Assembly: GCA_905221605.1 (NCBI GenBank)
Contig: CAJNDS010000444.1
Span: forward strand, 1 to 64,000
Direction of reading: 5' to 3'
DNA length: 64,000 nt
From: Symbiodinium natans
Taxonomy: Eukaryota; Sar; Dinophyceae; Suessiales; Symbiodiniaceae
A program made the translations under genes and the position numbers. A model generated the notes under the pieces. That model had not been told where the DNA came from and ran no database searches. It saw only the letters and a program-made list of their open reading frames with translations. Every line of letters begins with the position of its first letter. The first letter of the stretch is position 1. Positions 28,601 through 35,480 of this stretch are shown in pieces.

Positions 28601-29912
28601 CCAGCATAAGTCCTTCAAACAAGTTGCGGATAGTGCGATACGAGTCTACCGCAGCTTAAAGGACGGGATGGACGCTAATGGTTTCACGATTTCATCCAAG
28701 AAGACAGGGTTTGTGGCCAGCAGTACCCAGGCGAGCAAGCACCTGCGAGAACTCCTGTTGCCTCATGAGCCACAGGTGTACGACGTGATGCGTGACTTGG
28801 GCGTCGACAGTACAGGGGGGCGAAAGCGTCGCTTGGTGACGTCGGCAACGCGGGCCAAGAAAGCCCATGCGCGACATAGCAAACTGTCCAGGCTGGGGCC
28901 GCCGCCCAGCACTAAACTCCGCGTGGTCAAGGCAGCGATCACATCCGTTGCTTTATGGGGGCACCCCTCTGTGGGGGTATCACCTAAAAGAATGAAATGG
29001 CTCCGAACCGTGGTAGGAAAACACCTGGGTAAATACAAGCTTGGGAGTTTGGAAACCATCTTGGACATGGGGGCCAAGAAATGCCAGGATCCAAAGCGCA
29101 CAATCCACAAGCAGCATTTCAAGGTGGTGGCCAAGGTTTTCCGTGCATGGATTGGTGGCGGAAAAGCCCACTTTGAATTGGCCTGGAAAACCACTTGGAA
29201 GAGGTTGAGTGCGGCCAAACACCACTGGCCACTGGTCACGGGGCCGATGGCAGCAACCATGGCGTACTTAATGGATCTGAAGGTGGATGCCAGCGACCCA
29301 GGCAAATGGAAGAGAGGAAGTGTCCTCAACGTTGATTGGACCCAGCCACGCATGGGTAGCCTCGCCTACAACTGGCTTGAGGGATTTCTGGAGGAACAAA
29401 AACGGGCTGCAATAGCGAGACAGGCAGGTGGCGCTGGTGCCCAAGAGGGGCTGGATTGGACGCCGCATCACAAGCTGACGAAGCTGGGAGGCCTAAGCCC
29501 AGGCCTTATGGAAGGTATAAAGTCAGTGTGGCACGCGGGCGTCATCACGGAAACCAAGCCAGGATGGTGCAAGAAGTGCCAAATGCCGGCAACTCTGGAG
29601 CATGTCCTCAAGGAATGTCCTTACTGGCGTGAACAAGGGTTCAAAGAACCCAAGCTCCAGGACTACTTGCGTCACAAATACCCATGGGAGTGTTTGTGGA
29701 CAAGGGCACTCCTGCCAAAGCCGGCGGTGTGGCACCCGAAGCCGCCGGAACACCTTTTAAGGTCTGCGATACCAAGGATGCTTTGCAGCTGCTGCAAAAG
29801 TGGAAGCGGAAGTCGGGCGGATCACAGAGCTGGTCTACCCGTGGCAGCCGGTGGTGGACATGGAGCGTCGTGCACTTTTCCGACTAATGGAGCACACGGA
29901 GGATCTGATTGA
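25695..29912 (+). CDS. LINE ORF2: AP-like endonuclease, reverse transcriptase, CCHC finger
   Basis: 1405 residues. Residues 1-250 are a Ser/Lys/Glu-rich leader holding three hairpin-encoded ASxxAEG-type peptides. Endonuclease at about 272-490: ITAANITSW (Asn), VVLQETH (Glu 294), MVLGDWN (Asp 408), SDEIDY and a C-terminal His. RT at about 735-1005: FVDLESFFD (motif A), GVQAGCPAAPSLA (motif B), CWLDDVSID (motif C, Asp 963; LDD instead of the usual ADD). A CCHC finger starts at residue 1292 (WCKKCQMPATLEHVLKEC). The enzyme would nick target DNA and prime cDNA synthesis from the nick. Beyond about residue 1340 the frame becomes Arg/Cys/Gly-rich, and the real continuation moves to another frame (RNase H). 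Confidence 0.93.
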   Translation: MKPRLGQEWRGRHLRVAPGPNSQKKQARQSQESQWGDSVYTFGGGRKQCHGDIVWPQAHGEGSQAVSSTHVPSTNSTVEDSQESWSPVKRGPEPVRAVDSSWAVTGPRYFHITREDIEEECEHSASREAEGSQIQMRDHAAVRGENMKASQEAEETRFSASPCAEGRRGKQKPKKRKAKPTKPPKDLPKEWQTLCQVVGRYDASSEAAALEAIEKLEEQELNPLQQRACHEVLRSFVEHDAQYAKWILADVASGYRQDDKAECIKITAANITSWRKPIAAWIHELGPDLVVLQETHLKTEGIQQAMSHCQDMGYTFIGMPGSTKIKGVQGGLAVVAPRHRNLRYLTEYGSGPAGFLACAMRNKGWDLIIVSLYLESGVGFQAPNNIQVLARLIAFLKGCKVPYMVLGDWNEAQDTMRGTTMATEVGGAFVGVGEPTAQGSDEIDYGLVAKCLVPILQVKTDWETPFRPHAAMHWRVAQPCSSPDVPQMKKAGALVTETAEYEPVQNTQSINILDEPKMEDELSETFAHLSAGVERSITGRIEGMGVKSEIVRKKLVVNNPENVVWTGKRAAFWNRVQQWVKQGRHHGDAHPVARLVQRRLGEYYEGDAQNQEDMLVNILGRGTDARLVLKRIDEQQCYARKADMEETAHQYKQWLSKAMEKGMRPLYNALRKEEQVVQRPYMEYDMLERPHIRRDHWAAVWTTGQPLAKSASLMTELEDAAKKQAASVEPLNPVEVKARIKKLALKSPGPDGWRIDHLQAMDDKAVEAVVSFFHECEAKAAWPQQMTVSLIAMLPKNLTRERPIALLHILYRTWVRLRWDLVSTWQAGYAQTATYDKAVPGSCCLDVAVGRLLRNEVAKTNGVHVVSLFVDLESFFDTIQFQQLITAATALQYPPLILKMALEVYMGARYLVADGVLSAGIRATNGVQAGCPAAPSLAKVALHPVIDKIQRRRDVANVDCWLDDVSIDIQHKSFKQVADSAIRVYRSLKDGMDANGFTISSKKTGFVASSTQASKHLRELLLPHEPQVYDVMRDLGVDSTGGRKRRLVTSATRAKKAHARHSKLSRLGPPPSTKLRVVKAAITSVALWGHPSVGVSPKRMKWLRTVVGKHLGKYKLGSLETILDMGAKKCQDPKRTIHKQHFKVVAKVFRAWIGGGKAHFELAWKTTWKRLSAAKHHWPLVTGPMAATMAYLMDLKVDASDPGKWKRGSVLNVDWTQPRMGSLAYNWLEGFLEEQKRAAIARQAGGAGAQEGLDWTPHHKLTKLGGLSPGLMEGIKSVWHAGVITETKPGWCKKCQMPATLEHVLKECPYWREQGFKEPKLQDYLRHKYPWECLWTRALLPKPAVWHPKPPEHLLRSAIPRMLCSCCKSGSGSRADHRAGLPVAAGGGHGASCTFPTNGAHGGSD
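26065..26191 (+). repeat. three hairpins inside the ORF2 coding region
   Basis: Hairpins at 26065-26086, 26138-26157 and 26170-26191, each CCTCGC-loop-GCTGAGG. All three fall in the same codon phase and give Ala-Ser-x-x-Ala-Glu-(Gly/Glu). Further structures that fit the rule with longer variable stems occur at 27821-27847 (GCTC/GAGC) and 27086-27112 (ATGC/GCAT). Confidence 0.7.
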
Positions 29913-30867
29913 TGTCACTATGGATTGCAAGCCGGCAGTCCAAGTGCTACAAAAAACACAACCGCCGGAGGATGACCTGGAATGGAGCAAAGTGTGGAAT
30001 GGCAGGAAACGTATCAAGGCAACATGGGTCCCGTCCCACAAAACTGAAGAGGAATTCCTGGCGAAGATGGGGCCGGGTACGTTGTGGCGACGTGCAGCGA
30101 ATGACATGGCAGACAAAGTATGTGGAGCAGTGGCGGCGGCTGCTTACAGCCCAGCGCACAAGAGGCGTGTCAAAGAATTGGACAATGTGGTGCGCACACT
30201 TTCCCTGGCGTACGGGGCACGCGCAGCCCACATATTGCGGAAGCGCAAAGAAGAAGACTTCCCCTTCATCCTGGACCATGCGCATTACAAAGAGAAGATG
30301 GAAGCCTCGCAGAAAGCTGAGGGATGCAAAAAAGAGCAGGGCAGCGCCAAACTCAACAAACGCCAGCGGCTTTGGCAGTTGCTTAAAAACCCGGAGCGCG
30401 GGCATCAATGGGAGAAGGGCAGCGAACACCCCCGGAATTTAACACTGAAATGTCAACTGTGCGGGTTGTATGTACAACAAACCCTCACGAACTTGGAGGT
30501 GGTCTTGGAGCAGTACTGCGTCAACCAGCCGGAGGCGCGAGTGCGTGAAGAGTGGGGTATCCACCCCTCCCATAATATGGTGAATTTGGAAATCCGTTGG
30601 GTTTGCACAAAGTGTGACAGAACACATGCACCGGTCAGCCAGAAGTGCAATAAAAGCCTGGCGGGTGAGTGCAAATCGCGGACTTCTCAAGGCAAGCTGG
30701 CTACCCAAGCGCAAACCCTTGTCAATGGTGGAAGTATGAGCAACGTCCAGTTTCAGCAGCCTCGCGTTCAGTTTGGTGGGAAACACGCCAAAGCTAAGCC
30801 CCAAGCCAGCGCACAGCAGAAGATGTCATTGTTTGTTAGGCCTCGCCAAGCTGAGGGAACGCAGTAA
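29758..30867 (+). pseudogene. LINE RNase H remnant, out of frame with ORF2
   Basis: It is open from just after a TAA at 29755-29757 to the stop at 30865-30867. Early residues give YPWQPVVDMERRALFRLME and DLIDVTMDCKPAVQVLQ, the Glu and second Asp regions of RNase H, then IKATWVPSH and RRAANDMADKVCG, the closing motif. The first DG-S/G motif is missing: ORF2 drifts out of frame between about 29700 and 29800 without it, so a small deletion or frameshift is likely. Downstream are Lys-rich segments, two hairpin-encoded AEG peptides (30303, 30838) and a WVCTKCDR...CNKSL Cys pattern. RNase H would remove the RNA strand after copying; this copy is probably inactive unless frameshifting is programmed. 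Confidence 0.75.
30303..30323 (+). repeat. in-frame hairpin in the RNase H frame
   Basis: GCCTCGCAGAAAGCTGAGG; encodes ASQKAEG in the frame that carries RNase H, the same phase as in ORF2. Confidence 0.65.
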
Positions 30868-30996
30868 TTCCGCAGCCGTTTGGTGCAAGGAGCAGGGTTT
30901 TTCGGCCTCGTAGCTGAGGGTGAGGGCCTCGCAACGGGGACTTGTATTTGGTGTTTACGGCCTCGCTTTGCTGAGGGAGTGTAATTCGGCCTCGCG
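30868..30996 (+). other. spacer with hairpins between RNase H and ORF3
   Basis: Holds hairpins at 30903-30920 and 30958-30977 and a degenerate one near 30985. No coding evidence. Confidence 0.6.
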
Positions 30997-32267
30997 GTGC
31001 CGCGTGCTTGCGTCATCGCCGGACAAGGCGGGCCTGTAGCAATGCGGCAATGGAAGTCGGATGCTACGATGAGGAGACAAGGGTCCCGACTGCCATCCTG
31101 GTTCAGGAATCGGCCGGACAAAGGCAAGGGCAAAAGCAAGAACAAGCAGAAGGATCAGCCCCGTGAACGGTCCCCGCTTCGACAGGCCAGACACCTGGAG
31201 CAGCCTTGGGATAGTGAAGAGGAGAGAGCTTCGGAATCTCCGGTGGGTCCGGTACGCTTACGGGAGAGAGGAGAAGACAGTACGGCCTCGCCTCAAGCTG
31301 AGGGTGACGATGAAGAGCAAGAGGCAAGCCAGCCTCGTACAGTCACGCTGGCGGAAGGCCGGGTGCCCACAATATGGCCTCGCAGGAAGCTGAGGGAAAG
31401 GAGAAAAAGCAAGCCATGGGGCAAGACAAGCCTGTGCACCTTTTGGTGCATAAATTGCAGAACCAGCAAAGGCCAAGGACAGCGCTCCATTGGCTTGGGG
31501 AGGTCCAATTGGTCCGCAACCCAACGACAGGGCAAAGCTTACAGCCTAGGGTGCTTCCCTTTATAGGTGCGGGGCGCACTCGACGAGGATATGCTCTGGA
31601 TCGGCTATGGGTCATGAAACTAGCAATGGAACCCCAGAGCTTTGGCAACGAAGCAGGGTATGGGGAACAATTCCCCACCCTGGTCACCAGGACCCTGTGG
31701 GCAGGATGGATTGGAGTCCTTTTCGACGAAGCGGTGGAGGGTTACTGCCACCACTACCTCTATGGAAGTATCATCCGCAGGGCAGAGCTGTTCAACACAT
31801 GGTGGCAGGAACATCGCCATGAAGCCGGGGTCCTCAGACAGTCCCTGTTTTACCTGGTGGCTATAACGTCATGGCTGACCATGCAAGGAGTTGCTCTATC
31901 GGATATCACGGTGAGCAACGTTGGGCGCGACCCAATGTCAGGATCGCTACCGCGGGCAATGTTCTTTGACACGGCGGAATGGACGACGCTGCAGGAGGAG
32001 AGATACAAGATATCATGCGGCCTCGTACGCCTCCTGGAGAAATATGATGCGGAGCTACTGGCAACCATACGTGGATTGGTCAGAACGTACGACGGCAAGG
32101 CCAGCGCGCTTTGGATGGCGTGCGTAGGCAATGTCGGGCCATTTGCCCAGCACCTGTTGGATGCCGGAATTGCAAAACGAGGATGGGATGGAACCCTGCA
32201 TTCGGTTCCGGCAACAGAGATCCAGAGAATCACGTTGGGCATGCCGTATGACGAAGCTGACGAGTGA
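30997..32267 (+). CDS. LINE ORF3, basic leader plus kinase-like motif, one frameshift
   Basis: The first frame (30997-31566) gives a Lys/Arg-rich leader (NRPDKGKGKSKNKQKDQ). Near 31372 the sense moves to the frame ending at 32265-32267, whose hairpin-encoded ASQEAEG matches the peptide at other in-frame hairpins. The 250-residue remainder looks folded: HLLVHKLQNQ, a Trp/Tyr-rich helical part, then GVALSDITVSNVGRD and about 11 residues later RAMFFDTAEW. The D....N...D spacing resembles the catalytic-loop Asp/Asn and metal-binding Asp of protein-kinase-like folds; I cannot find a Gly loop or the ATP Lys. A third ORF after RNase H is unusual in LINEs. Function unknown. Confidence 0.65.
31283..31396 (+). 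repeat. two hairpins in ORF3
   Basis: Hairpin 31283-31304 encodes ASPQAEG in the leader frame. Hairpin 31376-31396 encodes ASQEAEG in the second frame but RRKLRER in the leader frame, which helps place the frameshift just before it. Confidence 0.65.
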
Positions 32268-32333
32268 GCAGCGCAGAGCAGACAAGAAACATGGATAGTG
32301 GTCAGAGAGGCACCAACAAACCGAATCAAAATA

Positions 32334-32482
32334 CCGCCTCGGCGTGCTGCCTGAGGAGTTTCGGCCTCGACTTCGGTCTGAGGGGTGCCAGAGAGGGAAG
32401 TCGGCCTCGGCATGACCTGAGGGAATTTCGGCCTCGACCACGGTCTGAGGGACTGGATTGCAGCCTCGACAAATGTCTGAGG
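32334..32482 (+). repeat. five hairpins in the LINE 3' UTR
   Basis: Centred at 32345, 32373, 32412, 32440 and 32472. The variable pairs are GGC/GCC, GAC/GTC, GG/CC, GAC/GTC and GAC/GTC respectively, always with an unpaired T before GAGG. The second, CCTCGACTTCGGTCTGAGG, has a C(TTCG)G loop, which is exceptionally stable in RNA. Confidence 0.8.
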
Positions 32483-32588
32483 AAAGTGAGGGCTAGTACC
32501 GGTAGTCTCACTGTGCAGAGTTGTAGCTTGTATGTTTCACCCACTAACCTCAGCCCCTTCGGGTGGCTACGCCTCGCAGCGTGCAGAC

Positions 32589-32984
32589 GAAAGTTCCTGT
32601 CTAAGGACATGTTAACTTTGTTGTCCTGCATGCTGGCTCATAATTGTGTGTGTGTAGTTGTAGGAACTCCGTAGTTGTGCCTTGGAGGCTCGACGGGAGT
32701 GCTGCTTTAAGTGGGAAAGCCTTTTGAAGTGCTTGAGTTGTAGGGATGTGTGTCTGAAAGCTGTAGAAGTGACTGTGCACGTTTTTGCTTGCTTTAGGTA
32801 TAGTTGGGTAGGTCCCGAGAACTCCCACTGACGTTTGAGTTTGTTTTGTGGCTGTGGAGAACACGTGGCAGAGCAGAGTTTTCACCTGTGTGTAAAGAGT
32901 TTCACTGACGAAGCCTCCGGCTTTTGACTTTGGCTCAAGTCGTGAGAAAAAGAGGGTTCAGCGCGCTGCTGCTGTGTTTTCACA
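32589..32984 (+). repeat. copia 3' LTR, main part
   Basis: Resumes with the duplicated 14 bases and continues to TTTTCACA. With the T at 14454 it makes a 397-bp LTR. An A/T difference from the 5' LTR lies at 32924, and one extra T near 32598. The SL-like TTTGGCTCAAG is at 32929-32939. Confidence 0.95.
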
Positions 32985-32991
32985 CCCTTTG
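32985..32991. repeat. target-site duplication, right copy (CCCTTTG)
   Basis: Directly follows the terminal CA of the 3' LTR and equals 5402-5408. Confidence 0.8.
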
Positions 32992-33109
32992 AAAAGAAGA
33001 ACGAAAGGATGGAATTCTTCTTCGAAGCCCGGAGCAAGCTTTCTAGGGCCCCAAAAAGAGAGAAGAATCGAAGAGAAGGAGAGTCACCCCCTCAGCTTGT
33101 TGGCCCTTC

Positions 33110-33360
33110 GAACCTGTGGAAGAGAGAGTGAAGAATTATCCACCCCCAATTTCTTGTCTTTCGAAGGCCTGGAGAATCAGAAGAGAAGAGAAGAGAATTA
33201 TTCAAATTCCACCCCCCTCAGTTTCTTGTTATCCTTCGAAGCCTGCAGAAGAGAAGAGTGAGAATTGTTCTAAATTCCATCCCCTCAATTTCTTGTCCTT
33301 CGAAGGCTTGTATTTCTTTTGGGACTTCTTTTAAATTCCACCCCCCAATCTTGTTTTGTT
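33110..33360. repeat. about 70-bp tandem minisatellite
   Basis: Three to four degenerate repeats, each with an AGAAGAG-rich part, AATTCCACCCCC, TTTCTTGT and a TTCGAAG word. The frames across it (Pro/Ser/Phe-rich) are repeat artefacts. Confidence 0.7.
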
Positions 33361-33429
33361 TTTGGATCTCATTTTTGGATCTCATTCTTCGAAACTCAAA
33401 GAAGTGAGACTCTGGAGATGCCCCCGTCT

Positions 33430-33770
33430 CTCACCTTCCAAGCCTTCGAAGCCCCCTTCGTCTTCACCTTCGAAGCCTCGAAGCCCCCTTCGTCCTCACC
33501 CTTCGAAGCCTTCGAAGCCCCCCTCCCTTTTGTTCTCACCCTTCGAAGCCTCCTTCATCCTCGCCTTCGAAGCCTTCGAAGCTCCCTTCATCCTCACCTT
33601 CGAAGCCTTCAAAGCCCCTTCGTCCTCACCCTTCGAAGCCTTCGAAGCCTTCGCCTTCGAAGCCTTCGTCCTCACCTTCCAAGCCTTCGAAGCCTTCAGA
33701 CCTTCACCCCCCCCCCCTTCGACCCTTCGGCTTCGAAGGCTTCGAAGGCTTCGAAGCCCCCTTCGCCGAA
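33430..33770. repeat. TTCGAAGCC array
   Basis: Dense array of the 9-10 bp word (CC)TTCGAAGCC, with more than 25 TTCGAA hexamers. TTCGAA is its own reverse complement, so the array can fold on either strand. Long Ser-Lys-Pro or Phe-Glu-Ala frames are artefacts. Confidence 0.85.
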
Positions 33771-33773
33771 GGG

Positions 33774-34142
33774 ATGCAGCCCCCAGTTCAGCTGGAGTAC
33801 AGCCCAAGCGGAAAGCGGCGACTTTTGCTGCCAAATATTTGGATCCACCTTGCTATCGTTGATGAACCGGAGCTGCAAGATTGGCGTTGTTGGACTACAG
33901 ACATCAACGACAAGCCAGACCCGAATGGCTTTGATTGGGAAACCTTCTTGGTGCGCTTTCGGGCCTTGAAATCACTGGTGTGGAATGATGGTGAGAGTGT
34001 TAGCCTTTCTGATCTGCATGCCGGTGCGTTGATCAACCCCACAGCCTTTGGTGGGCGGCGCATCAGGAACAGACCCCTGCAAATTGTCACTGCAAAGGGG
34101 TGGACAAAAAAACTGCGACGAACGCGCAGCATTTCGGACTGA
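33774..34142 (+). CDS. hypothetical ORF next to the TTCGAA array
   Basis: 122 codons. The composition is protein-like (IWIHLAIVDEPELQDWRCW, DPNGFDWETFLVRFRALKSL, LHAGALINPTAFGG). I recognise no family. It could be one exon of a host gene or a relic; the first residues come from the repeat edge, so the ATG is doubtful. No partner exons were found. Confidence 0.3.
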   Translation: MQPPVQLEYSPSGKRRLLLPNIWIHLAIVDEPELQDWRCWTTDINDKPDPNGFDWETFLVRFRALKSLVWNDGESVSLSDLHAGALINPTAFGGRRIRNRPLQIVTAKGWTKKLRRTRSISD

Positions 34143-34375
34143 AGAAAGGGCAACGTGGTACCACAGGACCAAATGGGCAAACAGCTCTTACAGGAGTAGA
34201 CCTCCAGAATGTTAGTTACTCCGCACTTTTGACCCTTCTAAAAGCCAGCCCTAAGCCCTCAGGGCCGCGTTTTGAAACGGGTTCCGGCCAAATCCAGGAA
34301 GAAGGACTTACCCCAACAACGAAACAGCCAGAGGCCACGCCGCAACAGAACGCTGTTTTGAAATGCTGGATATAG

Positions 34376-34735
34376 AGAGAGTGATAAGACTAAACGACGC
34401 CAAGAAAATTAAACAAAAACCAAAAATGTTAAAGCAATTATACCCTACGGCAAAGACCGAAAATAGCGAAAAAACCTACTGAAACCAAAAGTTTAAAATC
34501 TACTACCCCGAAAATGGAAAACAACACAGACAAGACACATACTTAAATGAGCTAAACCGGAACGAGGGTCAAGCAAAAAACGAACAAGGAGACAAACGCA
34601 GACAAAACGAATGAGACACGCTGAAAAAATCAAAAAGGAGACCACAACAAGAAACCTAGACCCTAGAAATGAAAACGAAACAGTAGCAAAGAATTAGGTG
34701 ATGATCACAGCCCAGCAAATGAAGCAGACACGGCG
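34376..34735. other. A-rich low-complexity stretch without genes
   Basis: Strongly A-biased on the plus strand (words such as AAACAAAAACCAAAAA) and without ORFs. It is unlike its GC-richer neighbours. Confidence 0.6.
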
Positions 34736-35370
34736 ACGCTTGATAGTCTCTTCCTTAGGACCCCTTTTCTACTATGACTATTTCCCTCCCGTCCCACTCC
34801 CTCCCACCAGGTGGCGGGGCATTTCTCGATTAGGCGAGGGGGGGTCCCCTCCACCCCCTTAGGTTCTTCAATTTATGCTGACATGTTTTTTTGTGGGCAT
34901 GCCAAGCCGCAGCGTCATGTGCAAGATGTCAGTGTTGCGCGGGCCAAGCCGTAAGCCTTCGACGAAGTGCCCGTTTTGTTTTGCAAAAGAGAAGGAATAC
35001 AAAGATGACCACTTGCATATTGGATATGTGTTTTTTTCGAATCTATTGGCAATAACACATCCAAAATGCTTGGTTCATGCGCGGGAGTCCCATGAGGCAT
35101 TCTTCATGCCTCGTTCTTTAACTAGCCCTTCCTTGTGCTTGGCAAAAGAAAGGCAGGCGTAACGAAGACCAACTGGGTAACGGAGACTTTGGGCACCAAA
35201 CCGTAACAGAAACAACTGAGGGGTGCAACAGAAAACATCCTCAACACCGTAGCAGAAACCAAGCGGGTCGGGCGTAACGGAAACAGATCGCCAAATAAAT
35301 AGGGATTCGGCTCACGGCTTTGGGCTTCAATGTCTTTAAGGTTGTTGTAAAGTCCCAAAGGTCAGGGTTC
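34736..35370. other. no gene seen
   Basis: Unique-looking sequence. A weak roughly 30-base repeat built on GTAAC(A/G)GAAAC runs from 35160 to 35285. Frames are short and not protein-like. Confidence 0.5.
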
Positions 35371-35480
35371 ATCAGGGTTTTAAGCCACTTTGGGACTTTT
35401 GGCTTCAGGCTTTAGGGTTTAGCGTTCAAGGATTGGGGTTCAGACAGGGTTAGGGTGTAGTTCAGATGCGAGAGTTTCCG
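35371..35480. repeat. degenerate telomere-like TTTAGGG repeats
   Basis: Broken series of TTTAGGG, TCAGGGTT and AGGGTT words. A smaller set in the opposite orientation lies at 36388-36440 and another at 37798-37850. TTTAGGG is the telomere unit reported for dinoflagellates. Confidence 0.55.

Larger units (their letters stand above)
24375..32588 (+). mobile_element. 8.2-kb LINE (non-LTR retrotransposon) with four ORF segments
   Basis: It begins TGGCTCAAG, like the non-coding units, and ends at the shared tail at 32588. The same 14 bases, GAAAGTTCCTGTCT, flank it at 24362-24375 and 32589-32602, a perfect target-site duplication. Order: 350-base leader with six hairpins; ORF1; ORF2 with endonuclease, RT and CCHC; RNase H remnant in another frame; a third ORF; a 3' UTR with five hairpins; tail. 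ORF1 and ORF2 are intact, but frameshifts separate RNase H and divide ORF3, so this copy may be partly inactive. It lies inside the 3' LTR of the copia element and is therefore younger than it. Confidence 0.93.
5409..32984 (+). mobile_element. copia-type LTR retrotransposon carrying an 18-kb nested insertion
   Basis: The element runs from the TG of the 5' LTR (5409) to the CA of the 3' LTR (32984) and is flanked by CCCTTTG on both sides. Order: LTR, PBS, Gag-PR-IN-RT-RH-MTase-like polyprotein, PPT at 14443-14453, 3' LTR. Integrase before RT defines the copia (Pseudoviridae) order. The 3' LTR is interrupted after base 15 (14468) by non-LTR elements and resumes at 32589. Without the insertion the element would be about 9.4 kb. 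The two LTRs differ by one indel and one substitution that I can see in about 397 bases, so it inserted recently, and the nested elements more recently still. Confidence 0.93.

Noticed and set aside
5409-32984. A single 27.6-kb giant LTR element
   Set aside because: The LTR word at 14454, the PPT before it and the perfect 14-bp duplications show a 9.4-kb element with nested insertions.
33356-33969. Ser/Lys/Pro-rich or Phe/Glu/Ala-rich proteins over the TTCGAA array
   Set aside because: Translation of a short tandem repeat in three phases.
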